Positions 1-8,293 of a stretch of 64,000 bases of DNA are shown here, piece after piece. A program made the translations under genes and the position numbers. Origin of the DNA: Chlamydiia bacterium (lineage in GTDB: Bacteria; Chlamydiota; Chlamydiia; Chlamydiales; Simkaniaceae); the NCBI GenBank assembly GCA_022601645.1, contig JAJACH010000002.1, positions 62,001 to 126,000 of the forward strand. Direction: 5' to 3'. The notes beneath the pieces were generated by a model that saw only the letters and a program-made list of their open reading frames with translations, made no database searches and was not told the DNA's origin. The stretch's first letter is position 1. Each line of letters starts with the position of its first letter.

Positions 1-644
1 TCTAGGTCGGTGACGTCGATGGGCATATGGGGCGCTGATTGGGCGGCGTCGATGATGGTATGCGCTCCGACGGTTTGGGCTCTTTCGATGATTTCTGCGA
101 TCGGGTTAATGGTTCCGAGGACGTTGGAGACGTGGGTTAACGCGACGATTTTGGTATGTTCGGTCAGGAGGGTATCTAGGCTTGTTAGGTCGAGTTCTCC
201 TGTGGGTGTTAAGGGGATGCTTTGCAGTGTGGCTCCTGTTTGCTCTGCGATCAGTTGCCAGGGTACGATGTTTGAATGGTGTTCCATATCGGTGATGAGG
301 ATGGTATCACCAGGCTGTAGGATGGTGCGACCTAAGGTGTTTGCGAGGAGGTTGAGGGCGTTGGTTGTGCTACTTGTAAAGACGATTTCTTCGTCGCACT
401 CTGCGTTAATAAAGGTTTTTACTTTGGTGCGTACGCTTGTATAGCTTTCGGTGGAGCGAGCGGCGAGTTCGTAGATGGCGCGGTGCACGGTGGCGTATTC
501 ATTTTGGTAGTAGTTGGTGACGGCGTCGATGACGCTTTGGGGCTTTTGGGCGGTTGCGGCGGTATCTAGGTAGATGAGGGGTTTGCCGTTCATTTGTGCC
601 CCGAGCATGGGGAAGTCTCGTCTTACGCGTCTGACATCAAACAT
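1..644 (-). CDS. sufS: Cysteine desulfurase SufS (partial, 3' end outside window)
   Basis: PLP-dependent cysteine desulfurase that takes sulfur from cysteine for Fe-S cluster assembly by SufBCD. I translated the open frame from an ATG at 644 to the window edge, about 214 residues. Seen: the N-terminal TAATAQKP segment (about residues 28-35), a paired-His stretch MEHHSN near residue 118, and the PLP-binding DAAQSAPH segment near residue 198. The Lys that binds PLP and the C-terminal catalytic Cys lie beyond the window. The start overlaps the end of sufD by 22 bp, as expected for the last gene of a sufBCDS operon. The reading [14 protein letters not shown] fits the family N-terminus. Confidence 0.93.
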   Translation of the reverse strand, partial: MFDVRRVRRDFPMLGAQMNGKPLIYLDTAATAQKPQSVIDAVTNYYQNEYATVHRAIYELAARSTESYTSVRTKVKTFINAECDEEIVFTSSTTNALNLLANTLGRTILQPGDTILITDMEHHSNIVPWQLIAEQTGATLQSIPLTPTGELDLTSLDTLLTEHTKIVALTHVSNVLGTINPIAEIIERAQTVGAHTIIDAAQSAPHMPIDVTDL

Positions 645-1657
645 GCAATTTCTCCTAGAATTTCTCGTTTATAGCCTTCGATGAGGTAGTGTTCGGCTTG
701 CTCTTTGGTCATGCCTCTTGCTCGAAGGTAGAAGAGTTCGTCGGGATCGAGTTTGCCGGTGGTGGCTCCGTGGGAGGCTTTGACGTCGTCGGCAAAGATT
801 TCTAGGTTGGGTTTAGAATAGGATTTGGTTTGATCATCTAGGTGAAGATGGTTAACGAGTTGGTAGGCGAGGGTTTTTTGTGCGTCTTGGTGGATGTAGA
901 TTTTCCCTTCGAAGCTTGCTTTTGCTTTGTGGTTTAAGACGGTTTTGAAGTGTTGGTTAGAGAGGGTATGAGGCGCGATGTGTTCCATGAGGAGGTTGGC
1001 GTGTGCATGACTGTTTTCGAGGTCAAAGAGTCCTTTGACGTCGGCCTGGGAGTTTTCTCCGGCGAGTTTGACGGCGATATCTTGGAAATGGGTTTTTGCA
1101 CCTTTTGTTTTTGCGATGTAGCTGTAGGTAGCGTCTCGTTTTAGGGTGGTGCGGATGTTTTCAAAAAGTGAGCCTGTGGCGTTCGGATGGTGGATATGGG
1201 TGAGTTTGGCGTTATCTTCGACGGTGATGTCCAGGAGTGTGGAGTGAAAGCCTGTTGCGTTTGTGTGGGTGATCAGGGTGAGTTCGACGTTTTTAGCTAA
1301 GCAAAGGTGGATGGTTGTAAAGGTAGTACCGTCTAGGTCGAGGTTGAGGGTGAGTGGTTGGTCTGGTGTAGTTGGGATGTAGATGTTTTGTGTTTTCGTG
1401 GGCGCGGCTAGGCAGAGGAGGGCGAAGGGATTTTTTTCTGATGCAAGGAGGTGGCGCTCTCTGTTTTGTGTAAAGGTGCCCTCTGGTCGGTTAAATGCAG
1501 TTGGGTTGAGGGTGAGGTTGGCTGTTTCGTTTTCGCTTGCGTCAAAGCTTAAGGAGACGTATTTGAACGTTTCTTGTTTGCGTGTTGGGAGTCCTTTTTC
1601 TAAAAAGGCTTTCCAGGCTGTCGGTTTTTTTTTCCGCTTTTCTAAGAGCTCTAGCAT
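623..1657 (-). CDS. sufD: Fe-S cluster assembly protein SufD
   Basis: Scaffold subunit of the SufBC2D complex, paralogous to SufB, which helps assemble Fe-S clusters in the cytoplasm. The 344-residue protein is somewhat shorter than the E. coli form. The C-terminal core is clearly recognisable: [20 protein letters not shown] followed by [22 protein letters not shown], about residues 283-330, matching the SufB/SufD family signature with its conserved His and Arg. The N-terminal third is divergent. The gene overlaps sufC by 7 bp and sufS by 22 bp, so translation of the three is probably coupled. Gene order B-C-D-S is the same as I recall for Chlamydia. Confidence 0.93.
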   Translation of the reverse strand: MLELLEKRKKKPTAWKAFLEKGLPTRKQETFKYVSLSFDASENETANLTLNPTAFNRPEGTFTQNRERHLLASEKNPFALLCLAAPTKTQNIYIPTTPDQPLTLNLDLDGTTFTTIHLCLAKNVELTLITHTNATGFHSTLLDITVEDNAKLTHIHHPNATGSLFENIRTTLKRDATYSYIAKTKGAKTHFQDIAVKLAGENSQADVKGLFDLENSHAHANLLMEHIAPHTLSNQHFKTVLNHKAKASFEGKIYIHQDAQKTLAYQLVNHLHLDDQTKSYSKPNLEIFADDVKASHGATTGKLDPDELFYLRARGMTKEQAEHYLIEGYKREILGEIACLMSDA

Positions 1658-2358
1658 TGGTAGCCTTTGGCTTCGAGTTCTAAGGCAACTTCTGGGCCAC
1701 CGCTTGTGGCGATTTTTCCGTCGATGACGACGTGCACAAATTGGGGTTTGATGTAGTCGAGTAGGCGTTGGTAGTGGGTGATGAGGAGGAGCCCTTTTTC
1801 GGGGTTCATGTAGGTATTCACCCCTTCTGCGACGATTTTCATGGCGTCGATGTCTAGGCCTGAGTCGGTTTCGTCTAGGACTGATAGGCGCGGATCGAGG
1901 ATGAGGAGTTGGAGGATTTCGTTCCGTTTTTTTTCTCCACCGGAAAAGCCGGTGTTGAGGTCACGGTCTAAAAAGCTTAAGTCGATGCCCATGGCGGTTG
2001 TTTTTTCAAGCAGGTCGTCTTCTGGTAGGTCGGTTTTCTTGATGGCTTTGTAGGCGGCTTTTAAAAATTCGCGATTTGAGATGCCTGGGACTTCGATGGG
2101 GTATTGGAAGCTCATGAAAAGGCCGAGGGCGGCTCGCTCTTCGGGTTCCATTTCGAGGATACTTTCGCCATCAAGCAGAATGTCCCCTGCTGTGACTTCG
2201 TAGCTTGGATGGCCGGCGATCACTTTGGCAAGGGTTGACTTGCCTGCGCCGTTTGGTCCCATGAGGGCGTGGATTTCCCCGGGTAGTATTTTGAGACTAA
2301 ACCCTTTTAGGATAGGGGTGTCTTCCACTTTTACGTGTAAATCTTTGATCTCAAACAT
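1651..2358 (-). CDS. sufC: Fe-S assembly ATPase SufC
   Basis: ABC-type ATPase that powers the SufBCD scaffold; it is soluble, not a transporter. Seen in 235 residues: Walker A GPNGAGKS (34-41), ABC signature [13 protein letters not shown] (about 138-150), Walker B followed by [11 protein letters not shown] (about 160), and the switch His in LLITHYQR. The signature followed by KKR is typical of SufC rather than of exporters. The stop codon of sufB and the start of sufC share one base (TAATG), and the 3' end overlaps sufD, so the operon is tightly coupled. Confidence 0.97.
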   Translation of the reverse strand: MFEIKDLHVKVEDTPILKGFSLKILPGEIHALMGPNGAGKSTLAKVIAGHPSYEVTAGDILLDGESILEMEPEERAALGLFMSFQYPIEVPGISNREFLKAAYKAIKKTDLPEDDLLEKTTAMGIDLSFLDRDLNTGFSGGEKKRNEILQLLILDPRLSVLDETDSGLDIDAMKIVAEGVNTYMNPEKGLLLITHYQRLLDYIKPQFVHVVIDGKIATSGGPEVALELEAKGYQC

Positions 2359-3770
2359 TAGCCGACGGATCCTTCAAGTTTTAAGGTTAACAGTTTATCT
2401 GCCTCTTGGGCAAATTCTAAGGGTAATTCTTTCAAGACGTCTTTACAAAACCCGTTGACGACGAGGTTGATGGCGTCTTCTCGATCGATGCCTCTTGATT
2501 GGAGGTAGAGGAGTTGATCTTCGTTCATCTTCGAGGTGGAGGCTTCGTGTTCGATTTCTGCTGTTTTGTCATGTGTTTCGATGTAGGGAAAGGTGTTGGC
2601 TGAACAGTTATTGCCTACGAGCATTGAGTCGCACTGGGTGTAGTTGCGCGCGTTTTCGCCGCGAATGTTGACGAGCCCGCGGTAGGTGTTGTGCGATTTA
2701 TCTGCGCTGATCCCTTTCGAGATGATGGTTGATTTGGTGTTTTTGCCGATGTGGATCATTTTTGTTCCAGTATCAGCTTGCATGTGGCCATTTGTCAGGG
2801 CGACGGAGTAAAATTCTCCAACTGAGTCGTCCCCTTGCAGGATACAGCTTGGGTATTTCCATGTGATGGCTGCGCCGGCTTCGACTTGTGTCCAGCAGAT
2901 TTTCGAGCGATGGTGGGCTCGGCCTCTTTTGGTGACGAAGTTGTAGATGCCGCCTTTACCGGTTTCTCGATCTCCTGCGTACCAGTTTTGCACGGTGGAA
3001 TACTTGATGTAGGCGTCGTCTTTGGCGATGAGTTCGACAACCGCTGCGTGAAGTTGGTTTTGATCGTAGGCGGGTGCGGTGCATCCTTCTAGGTAGCTGA
3101 CTTCTGAGCCTTCTTCGGCGATGATCAGTGTTCGCTCAAACTGCCCGGTCTCTCTTTCGTTGATGCGGAAGTAGGTTGACAGCTCAACAGGACACTTGAC
3201 GCCTTTTGGAACGTAGACAAACGATCCATCTGAAAAGACGGCAGAGTTGAGTGCGGCGTAGAAGTTATCCCCTATCGGTACAACTGTGCCGAGGTATTCT
3301 TCGAGCATTTCAGGGTATTTTTGACACGCCTCGGACATGGAACACAGGACAACACCAGCTTCTTCTAAGGTGGCTTTGAAGGTGGTCCCCAGGGATACCG
3401 AATCAAAGACGACGTCAACGGCGACATTAGTCAGACGCTTTTGCTCATCTAAGGGAATCCCGAGTTTTTCAAAGGTACGAAGAATCTCTGGGTCGACTTC
3501 GTCAAGGCTTGAAAGCTCTTGCTTTTCTTTCGGCTCTGAGTAGTAACTCATATCTTGAAAATCGATCGGGTCGAGGTTCAGGTGGCCCCAATCGGGCTCT
3601 TTCATGGTTTGCCATTTGGCAAAGGCTTTTAACCGAAAATTTAAAAGAAATTCTGGTTCGTTTTTCTTTTTTGAAATGGCTCGCACCACCTCTTCACTGA
3701 TCCCCTTGGGGAACGTCTCCGAATCAATGGCGGTTTGAAACCCGTATTTATACTCATTTTCTTCTAACAT
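2358..3770 (-). CDS. sufB: Fe-S cluster assembly protein SufB
   Basis: Main scaffold subunit on which nascent Fe-S clusters are built, acting with SufC and SufD. The 470-residue length is normal. Seen: the N-terminal [11 protein letters not shown] region, the central beta-helix, and the conserved C-terminal [20 protein letters not shown] followed by SRGID. First gene of the sufBCDS operon. A near-consensus promoter lies directly upstream, with its -10 box only 8 bp from the ATG and no Shine-Dalgarno sequence, which suggests a leaderless transcript. A CCCAATTGGG palindrome sits in the promoter spacer and could be an operator; that is inference. Confidence 0.97.
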   Translation of the reverse strand: MLEENEYKYGFQTAIDSETFPKGISEEVVRAISKKKNEPEFLLNFRLKAFAKWQTMKEPDWGHLNLDPIDFQDMSYYSEPKEKQELSSLDEVDPEILRTFEKLGIPLDEQKRLTNVAVDVVFDSVSLGTTFKATLEEAGVVLCSMSEACQKYPEMLEEYLGTVVPIGDNFYAALNSAVFSDGSFVYVPKGVKCPVELSTYFRINERETGQFERTLIIAEEGSEVSYLEGCTAPAYDQNQLHAAVVELIAKDDAYIKYSTVQNWYAGDRETGKGGIYNFVTKRGRAHHRSKICWTQVEAGAAITWKYPSCILQGDDSVGEFYSVALTNGHMQADTGTKMIHIGKNTKSTIISKGISADKSHNTYRGLVNIRGENARNYTQCDSMLVGNNCSANTFPYIETHDKTAEIEHEASTSKMNEDQLLYLQSRGIDREDAINLVVNGFCKDVLKELPLEFAQEADKLLTLKLEGSVG

Positions 3771-3778
3771 GGCCTGAA

Positions 3779-3808
3779 ATCATACACCCAATTGGGGTCA
3801 ATTGTCAA
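3779..3808 (-). promoter_or_regulatory. sufB promoter with palindrome in spacer
   Basis: On the minus strand TTGACA (3803-3808) is followed after 18 bp by TATGAT (3779-3784), a close match to a housekeeping sigma promoter. The spacer contains the perfect palindrome CCCAATTGGG (3787-3796). The sufB ATG is 8 bp past the -10 box, so transcription would start almost at the start codon. Confidence 0.65.
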
Positions 3809-3809
3809 T

Positions 3810-4745
3810 TTAACGTATTTGCACGTTCATACTATCTATATAGTGAACGGTGGAATTGGGTCTTAGCCCAATGGTGTGAGGTGAAATTTCTACTTGATAG
3901 TCAGCGAGTTTGGAGGCGGCAATGGCATATGACGAGGTTCCCCGAATGAGGCCATCAAATTCGCACATGGAAAAGAAGTCGATGAGGATATTTTCTTCAC
4001 GGCGGTTGTCTTTTTCACGACACCCGAAGGTGATTGCTTGGCCTTCAAATGCTGTAGCGATTTCCTCTTGGACGTTTGGAGGATATTTTGCATCAGTGAA
4101 GATAAAGACGTGCATTGGTTCGTGGTTTTTAAGGGCATGCACTTTTTTGATCGCGGCGATGTAGTAGCTGATTGGGGGGAATTTGAGCGGTGAACCAAGC
4201 ACGGTCCCGGCGTCATCTTCGCCGCAACCGAGACGCACGTGAACGGCGAGGTTAAAGCATCCTGCAACTTTGCCAACAGTTTCAATGGGCTCATTGGGTG
4301 CGATGGATTCACGAAGGAGTTTTTTAAATTTCTTGTGGTTCCAGTCAACGGAGAGATAAGATGATTCGCCGCTGTAGTTTTCTTCAAGTGCTTCGGGGAA
4401 GTAACTGACTTTAAAGAGGTGGTTTTTCTTTTTGCGAGGTGCATTTAAGGGGTGTTGGTAACGCGTTTCAGAGTAGTTAGTGAGATCGACCTTATCGTGA
4501 TGTTTTTCTAAAGCGTGCAAGCGGAGTTTGTCCGAGTACTGAAAGGGCGTGTAAAGAAGAGGCCATCCACGCCGCATAGAAACCCACTTCGCATGCATGT
4601 AAGCAATCAAGTTATCCCCAAAGCGTCCCCCGCTCAGCTCGTATTTAACAAGCGGTGTTTGCTTTGGAATTTTCTTTGGTTTTTTGATCACAAGCGGGAG
4701 GGCGATCAGGGGTAAGAGGAGTAAAAGCCAAAAGAGTTTACGCAT
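3810..4745 (-). CDS. Putative glycosyltransferase, fucosyltransferase-like (GT11-type)
   Basis: 311 residues. An N-terminal hydrophobic segment (about 4-20) could be a signal anchor. An N-terminal GGRFGDNLIAYMHAKW and a later HVRLGCGED (about residues 168-176) resemble the GG-x-GN and H-x-R-x-G motifs of alpha-1,2-fucosyltransferase-like GT11 proteins, whose HxRxG motif contacts GDP. A C-terminal GLIRGTSSYAIAASKLA segment resembles the nucleotide-sugar site of the same fold. It lies 3 bp downstream of the RmlB-KdsB fusion, so it is probably the last gene of the sugar cluster and a consumer of its product. Acceptor and donor are unknown, and the family call is tentative. Confidence 0.5.
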   Translation of the reverse strand: MRKLFWLLLLLPLIALPLVIKKPKKIPKQTPLVKYELSGGRFGDNLIAYMHAKWVSMRRGWPLLYTPFQYSDKLRLHALEKHHDKVDLTNYSETRYQHPLNAPRKKKNHLFKVSYFPEALEENYSGESSYLSVDWNHKKFKKLLRESIAPNEPIETVGKVAGCFNLAVHVRLGCGEDDAGTVLGSPLKFPPISYYIAAIKKVHALKNHEPMHVFIFTDAKYPPNVQEEIATAFEGQAITFGCREKDNRREENILIDFFSMCEFDGLIRGTSSYAIAASKLADYQVEISPHTIGLRPNSTVHYIDSMNVQIR

Positions 4746-4748
4746 AGG

Positions 4749-6335
4749 TTAGGTAATCCTTTGCTCGGCAAGTGCTAAGTCATCTGCTACGTCGATCCCG
4801 AGGGTATCGCGTGTGGTTTCATGAACTTGAATGGTCAGTCCATGTTCAAGGAAGTTAAGTTGTTCTAAGCTTTCGCTTTTTTGAAGTCCTGCTTCAGGCA
4901 GCTTTGCGATTTTTTTTAGTGCTTTTTGTGTGTAGGCGTAGATCCCAACGTGCTTAAAATAGGGGCCGTTATGTGGAATAGGTTCGCGTGAGAAGTAAAG
5001 CGCGTTATGCGTTTGGTTTGTCACAACTTTGACAACGTGCGGATCTGTTGCATCTTCAAGCGGTGTTTTAAGTGTCCAAATATCGCCTGTATTGACATCT
5101 TGCAGTAGATGGTCGATCATTTCTCTATCAATAAACGGTTCATCGGCTTGCCAATTGACGTAGATGTCGGCATCCACCCGATCGAGCAAAGAGACGAGTC
5201 TCATGGTGCCGCTTGGGCAATCAACAGGTGTCATAAATGCTTTTGCACCAAACCCTTCAACAAGTGTTTGGGTTACCTTTGCGTCCACGGCAAAATAGAC
5301 ATCATCAAATTGCTTACAGCTTTTTGCTGCCTCATAAACTCGCTCAAGCATGGGTTTGCCGGCAATTGAAGCGAGTACTTTTTCTGGCAGGCGCGTTGAT
5401 TTTAAGCGCGCAGGTATGATGCAAACGATGCGCGGTTTTATCAGACGTTTAAGAGATGTTTCAAAATCCTCGATCGGTGTCCAGCCAAGCTCTCGAATTT
5501 TCGAGTTATCAAGGGCGTAGCGAAAATCATGGCCTGGGCGATCTTTTACAAACGTAATCTCCCCTTGCCCGACATGCTTAACGATAAGTCTTACTAAGTC
5601 GATGTTCGTCCACTCGTTATTCCCACCGATGTTGTAGGTTTGTCCAAACTCCCCTTTTTCTAAAATCGCCATCACAGCACGTGCATGGTCATCGCAGTGA
5701 AGCCAGTCGCGCACATTGGTTCCATCGCCGTAAACAGGTAGTGGCTTACCTTCTTTCGCATGCTTTATCATGAGAGGAATCAGCTTTTCTTCGTACTGGT
5801 AAGGGCCATAGTTGTTTGTTGCGTGAGAGATCGTGACCTTAAGGCCGTAAGTTTTGTGGTAGGCTCGAACGAGATGATCGGAGGCGGCTTTTGATGCCGA
5901 ATAGGGTGAGTTGGGGGCGTAGGGGGATTTTTCGGTAAACAGTCCGTCTTTTGTCGAGCCATATACTTCATCGGTTGAGATATGGTGAAAACGGATGTCT
6001 GGATACTTTTTAACAATCTCAAGAAGCTGATGGGTCCCCATCACGTTCGTTTCAAGAAATTTCTCGGGTGCGTCGATGCTTCGATCGACATGACTTTCAG
6101 CAGCAAAATGGACAATCGTATCGATTTTATGCTTTAAGACGACCTCTTCTAAGCGCGCACTATCACAGATATCCCCTTTTTCAAAATGCACATCAAAGCC
6201 CTCTAAGCGCTTTAAATCCGCGGCGTAAGTGAGCGCATCGAAGTTAACGAGTTTTCCAGCAAAGCTTTTTCTTAAAACGCGGATAAACGCCGAGCCCATA
6301 AAGCCAGCGCCGCCGGTGACGAGCAGATTTTTCAT
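4749..6335 (-). CDS. Fusion: dTDP-glucose 4,6-dehydratase (RmlB) + CMP-KDO synthetase-like (KdsB)
   Basis: A single 528-residue frame joins two enzymes. Residues 1-299 are an extended SDR of the dTDP-glucose 4,6-dehydratase type: GGAGFMGS (8-15), the active-site T-D-E triad in STDEVYGS (121-123) and YSASK (145-149). Residues 302-528 are a KdsB-type cytidylyltransferase: IPARLKSTRLPEK (308-320), NWQADEP (394-400), HVGIYAY (462-468), ESLEQLNFLE and GIDVADDL (513-520). The join is seamless, RLIKPRIVCIIPAR, and removes the usual RmlB C-terminal helix. Two KdsB motifs are altered: QGDEP reads QADEP, and SGTDR reads SGTMR. It is clustered with rmlC and rmlD. The cytidylyltransferase may activate another sugar acid, or be only partly active. 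Confidence 0.9.
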   Translation of the reverse strand: MKNLLVTGGAGFMGSAFIRVLRKSFAGKLVNFDALTYAADLKRLEGFDVHFEKGDICDSARLEEVVLKHKIDTIVHFAAESHVDRSIDAPEKFLETNVMGTHQLLEIVKKYPDIRFHHISTDEVYGSTKDGLFTEKSPYAPNSPYSASKAASDHLVRAYHKTYGLKVTISHATNNYGPYQYEEKLIPLMIKHAKEGKPLPVYGDGTNVRDWLHCDDHARAVMAILEKGEFGQTYNIGGNNEWTNIDLVRLIVKHVGQGEITFVKDRPGHDFRYALDNSKIRELGWTPIEDFETSLKRLIKPRIVCIIPARLKSTRLPEKVLASIAGKPMLERVYEAAKSCKQFDDVYFAVDAKVTQTLVEGFGAKAFMTPVDCPSGTMRLVSLLDRVDADIYVNWQADEPFIDREMIDHLLQDVNTGDIWTLKTPLEDATDPHVVKVVTNQTHNALYFSREPIPHNGPYFKHVGIYAYTQKALKKIAKLPEAGLQKSESLEQLNFLEHGLTIQVHETTRDTLGIDVADDLALAEQRIT

Positions 6336-6343
6336 TGACGATC

Positions 6344-6372
6344 AGAATAGCAGAAATCCGATTAAGTCGTAA
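6344..6372 (-). promoter_or_regulatory. Possible promoter of the RmlB-KdsB gene
   Basis: On the minus strand TTACGA (6367-6372), a 17-bp spacer and TATTCT (6344-6349), 8 bp before the ATG, with no Shine-Dalgarno sequence. The -35 match is weak, so this is tentative. Confidence 0.3.
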
Positions 6373-6949
6373 CCCAATTCCACAGCCGAGAAACGCCATT
6401 CACAACCATTGTGCTTCCACCTGCTTGAAGCAGGGGTGGTGGTGGGCTCATCCTATGCCGAATCTGCGCTGCTGCATCGCGATACGATAGATTTCTCCCC
6501 GACCTCTGATACCACTCAATCAACCCTTCTGAGACCTCACGGTATCGTGGTAGCAGCGGTAAATAGGCCTCTACGCGCGCCGCTTCAAGCGCAACAGAGA
6601 AAACCTCTGTGTAATTAGAAAGTATTTCAGTAAATCGATCTGGTGGTACATGCACGGCAACCCTTACGGCGTCAAGCAACACCTGAGTTGGGCGTACCAT
6701 GGCTCTTGAAAACTGGCCGAAAAAGTACAAAGACAGGCCAGTAGTGGCTAAAACCACTCCTGTCAATGAACCAATTGTGACAATACCAGCAAGTGTTAAA
6801 ACTGATCCACCGTAGACTCCTAGAACACTCACCGTCCGGAAAAAATTATAAACATTATCAACCCCCTCTTCAAGATCCTCTTGGGGACCTAAGTGCAAAT
6901 GTGCACGAACAGATTGATCAAATGTCTGAAAACTTGTTGCTGAAATCAT
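6362..6949 (-). CDS. Inc-like bilobed membrane protein inside the rml cluster
   Basis: 195 residues, no recognised enzymatic domain. A pair of closely spaced hydrophobic helices (about 38-60 and 62-80) separated by a very short turn gives the bilobed hairpin typical of chlamydial inclusion-membrane proteins. Both termini would face the same side. After the hairpin the chain is helical and charged, ending in a proline-rich stretch (MSPPPPLL). The second helix and following segment (ATTGLSLYFFGQFSRAMVRP) resemble the corresponding part of the two Inc-like proteins at 8.3-9.8 kb. It lies 12 bp after rmlD and 26 bp before the RmlB fusion. Function unknown. Confidence 0.7.
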   Translation of the reverse strand: MISATSFQTFDQSVRAHLHLGPQEDLEEGVDNVYNFFRTVSVLGVYGGSVLTLAGIVTIGSLTGVVLATTGLSLYFFGQFSRAMVRPTQVLLDAVRVAVHVPPDRFTEILSNYTEVFSVALEAARVEAYLPLLPRYREVSEGLIEWYQRSGRNLSYRDAAAQIRHRMSPPPPLLQAGGSTMVVNGVSRLWNWVTT

Positions 6950-6961
6950 AAGGAAAAGAAT

Positions 6962-7756
6962 TTACACAGCAAAGGAATTATTCACAAGCGCTTCTTGCCA
7001 GGGTCTAAGCTCTACGCCCCAGCGCGCTGCTTTTTCCGTTCCAAGCACCCCATAGCTTGGCCGTTTTGCCGCGCTCTTAAATGTGTCGGCAGTTGTCGGC
7101 TTAAGCCCTTTAAACTTCAGCTGCTCTGCAATCGCCTCAGCAAACCCAAAACGGGTCGTCGCCCCCTGATTTACAAGGTGTAAAATCCCCCGCTTTTGCA
7201 CTAAGTCTGGTAAAACCTCCGCAATATCTTCCACAGAGGTTGGCCTCCCCCACTGATCGGTTGTCGCAAAAACCTCGTCATGCTCTTTCATCAGCCTTTG
7301 CATCAGCGTTAAAAAACTCCCGCCCTCCTTACCAAAAAGCCACGAAGTGCGAATGACAAGCGAGTCTGGTGCAATCTCAAGTAACCGCGCCTCCCCTTCT
7401 AACTTCGTCTTTCCATAAATGCTTAGCGGTCGGGTCTTGTCGGTTTCAGCATAAGGCGTGTCCTTTTCCCCATCAAAAACATACTCTGTTGAAAAATGAA
7501 TTACCTTTTTGCCAAGACGTCCAAGTGCCTGAACACCCTGTACATTGACCGCATGCGCTCGAGCAATCTCCTCTTCAGCGCGATCAACCGCCGTGTAAGC
7601 TGCGCAATTGATAATGACGTCATAGTCAAATTTTGGGTTTGGACAGGTGATATCTACTTCATTTCTCGCCGTTGCCACATAAGCAATGCCAGCTTTATTA
7701 AACCTCTGACAAATTGCCTTGCCGAGTAGTCCCTCTTTGCCAGTAATCCAATACAC
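6962..7756 (-). CDS. rmlD: dTDP-4-dehydrorhamnose reductase RmlD
   Basis: NAD(P)H-dependent reductase for the last step of dTDP-L-rhamnose synthesis, cytoplasmic. Seen in 264 residues: the nucleotide-binding ITGKEGLLGKAI (4-15), the CAAYTAVDRAE segment (51-61), STEYVFDG (89-96), and the catalytic Tyr-Lys pair in YGKTK (114-118). It is slightly shorter than the family norm of about 290. Its start overlaps the end of rmlC by 59 bp, long for a same-strand overlap but both frames look coding. Together with rmlC and the RmlB fusion it gives three of the four rhamnose steps; no rmlA is present in the window. Confidence 0.93.
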   Translation of the reverse strand: MYWITGKEGLLGKAICQRFNKAGIAYVATARNEVDITCPNPKFDYDVIINCAAYTAVDRAEEEIARAHAVNVQGVQALGRLGKKVIHFSTEYVFDGEKDTPYAETDKTRPLSIYGKTKLEGEARLLEIAPDSLVIRTSWLFGKEGGSFLTLMQRLMKEHDEVFATTDQWGRPTSVEDIAEVLPDLVQKRGILHLVNQGATTRFGFAEAIAEQLKFKGLKPTTADTFKSAAKRPSYGVLGTEKAARWGVELRPWQEALVNNSFAV

Positions 7757-8222
7757 GATCTCTCCTTGATATGATTGGCTCCTTCACGGGCCACACTATC
7801 CCCACTCCCGGATCATCAAACCGAAAGCCACTTTCTAGCTTGCTATCATAATACGCGCTTACCTTATAGCACACATCAGCGCCATCCGACAACACGCAGA
7901 ACCCATGGGCACAGCCATCGGGAATAAATAGCTCATGGTGATTCTCGCTATCTAAAATCACGCCTTCCCACATCCCATACGTAGGGGAGCTCGGGCGCAT
8001 ATCCACAGCGACGTCGAAAATTCTTCCTGAAACACACCGAACAAGCTTCGCTTGCCCTTTCTGAAAGTGCATTCCTCTTAAAACATTTTTTTTGGAAAAC
8101 GAATGATTGTCCTGCACAAAGTCAACGCCAAAATCCCAGCTCGAGCGAAACGACTCAAGAAAGAATCCTCGATCGTCTTGAAAAATTTTAGGTTTAATAA
8201 GCGTCAGTCCTGCGATATTCAC
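7698..8222 (-). CDS. rmlC: dTDP-4-dehydrorhamnose 3,5-epimerase RmlC
   Basis: Cupin-fold epimerase acting between RmlB and RmlD in dTDP-rhamnose synthesis. Seen in 174 residues: FQDDRGFFLESF (14-25), VLRGMHFQ with the catalytic His at 52, the barrel strands GRIFDVAVDMRPSSPTYG, FIPDGCAHGFCVLSD, and the Tyr pair in KVSAYY (about 124-125) at the position of the catalytic Tyr. The C-terminal 20 residues overlap the start of rmlD. A hairpin that could terminate the preceding Inc-like gene lies just upstream, so rmlC probably starts its own transcript. Confidence 0.95.
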   Translation of the reverse strand: MNIAGLTLIKPKIFQDDRGFFLESFRSSWDFGVDFVQDNHSFSKKNVLRGMHFQKGQAKLVRCVSGRIFDVAVDMRPSSPTYGMWEGVILDSENHHELFIPDGCAHGFCVLSDGADVCYKVSAYYDSKLESGFRFDDPGVGIVWPVKEPIISRRDRVLDYWQRGTTRQGNLSEV

Positions 8223-8253
8223 GTCAAGTCAGTGTAGCAAAGCACACAAATTA

Positions 8254-8279
8254 ATGCCCGCACTAAACAGCGCAGGCAT
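8254..8279 (-). terminator. Hairpin after the Inc-like gene, before rmlC
   Basis: Arms ATGCCTGCGCT and AGTGCGGGCAT (minus strand) pair over 11 positions with two G-U pairs and a 4-nt loop, followed by TAATTT. The position just after the stop at 8294 fits a rho-independent terminator or attenuator. Confidence 0.55.
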
Positions 8280-8293
8280 CATAAAGGCGAGGT

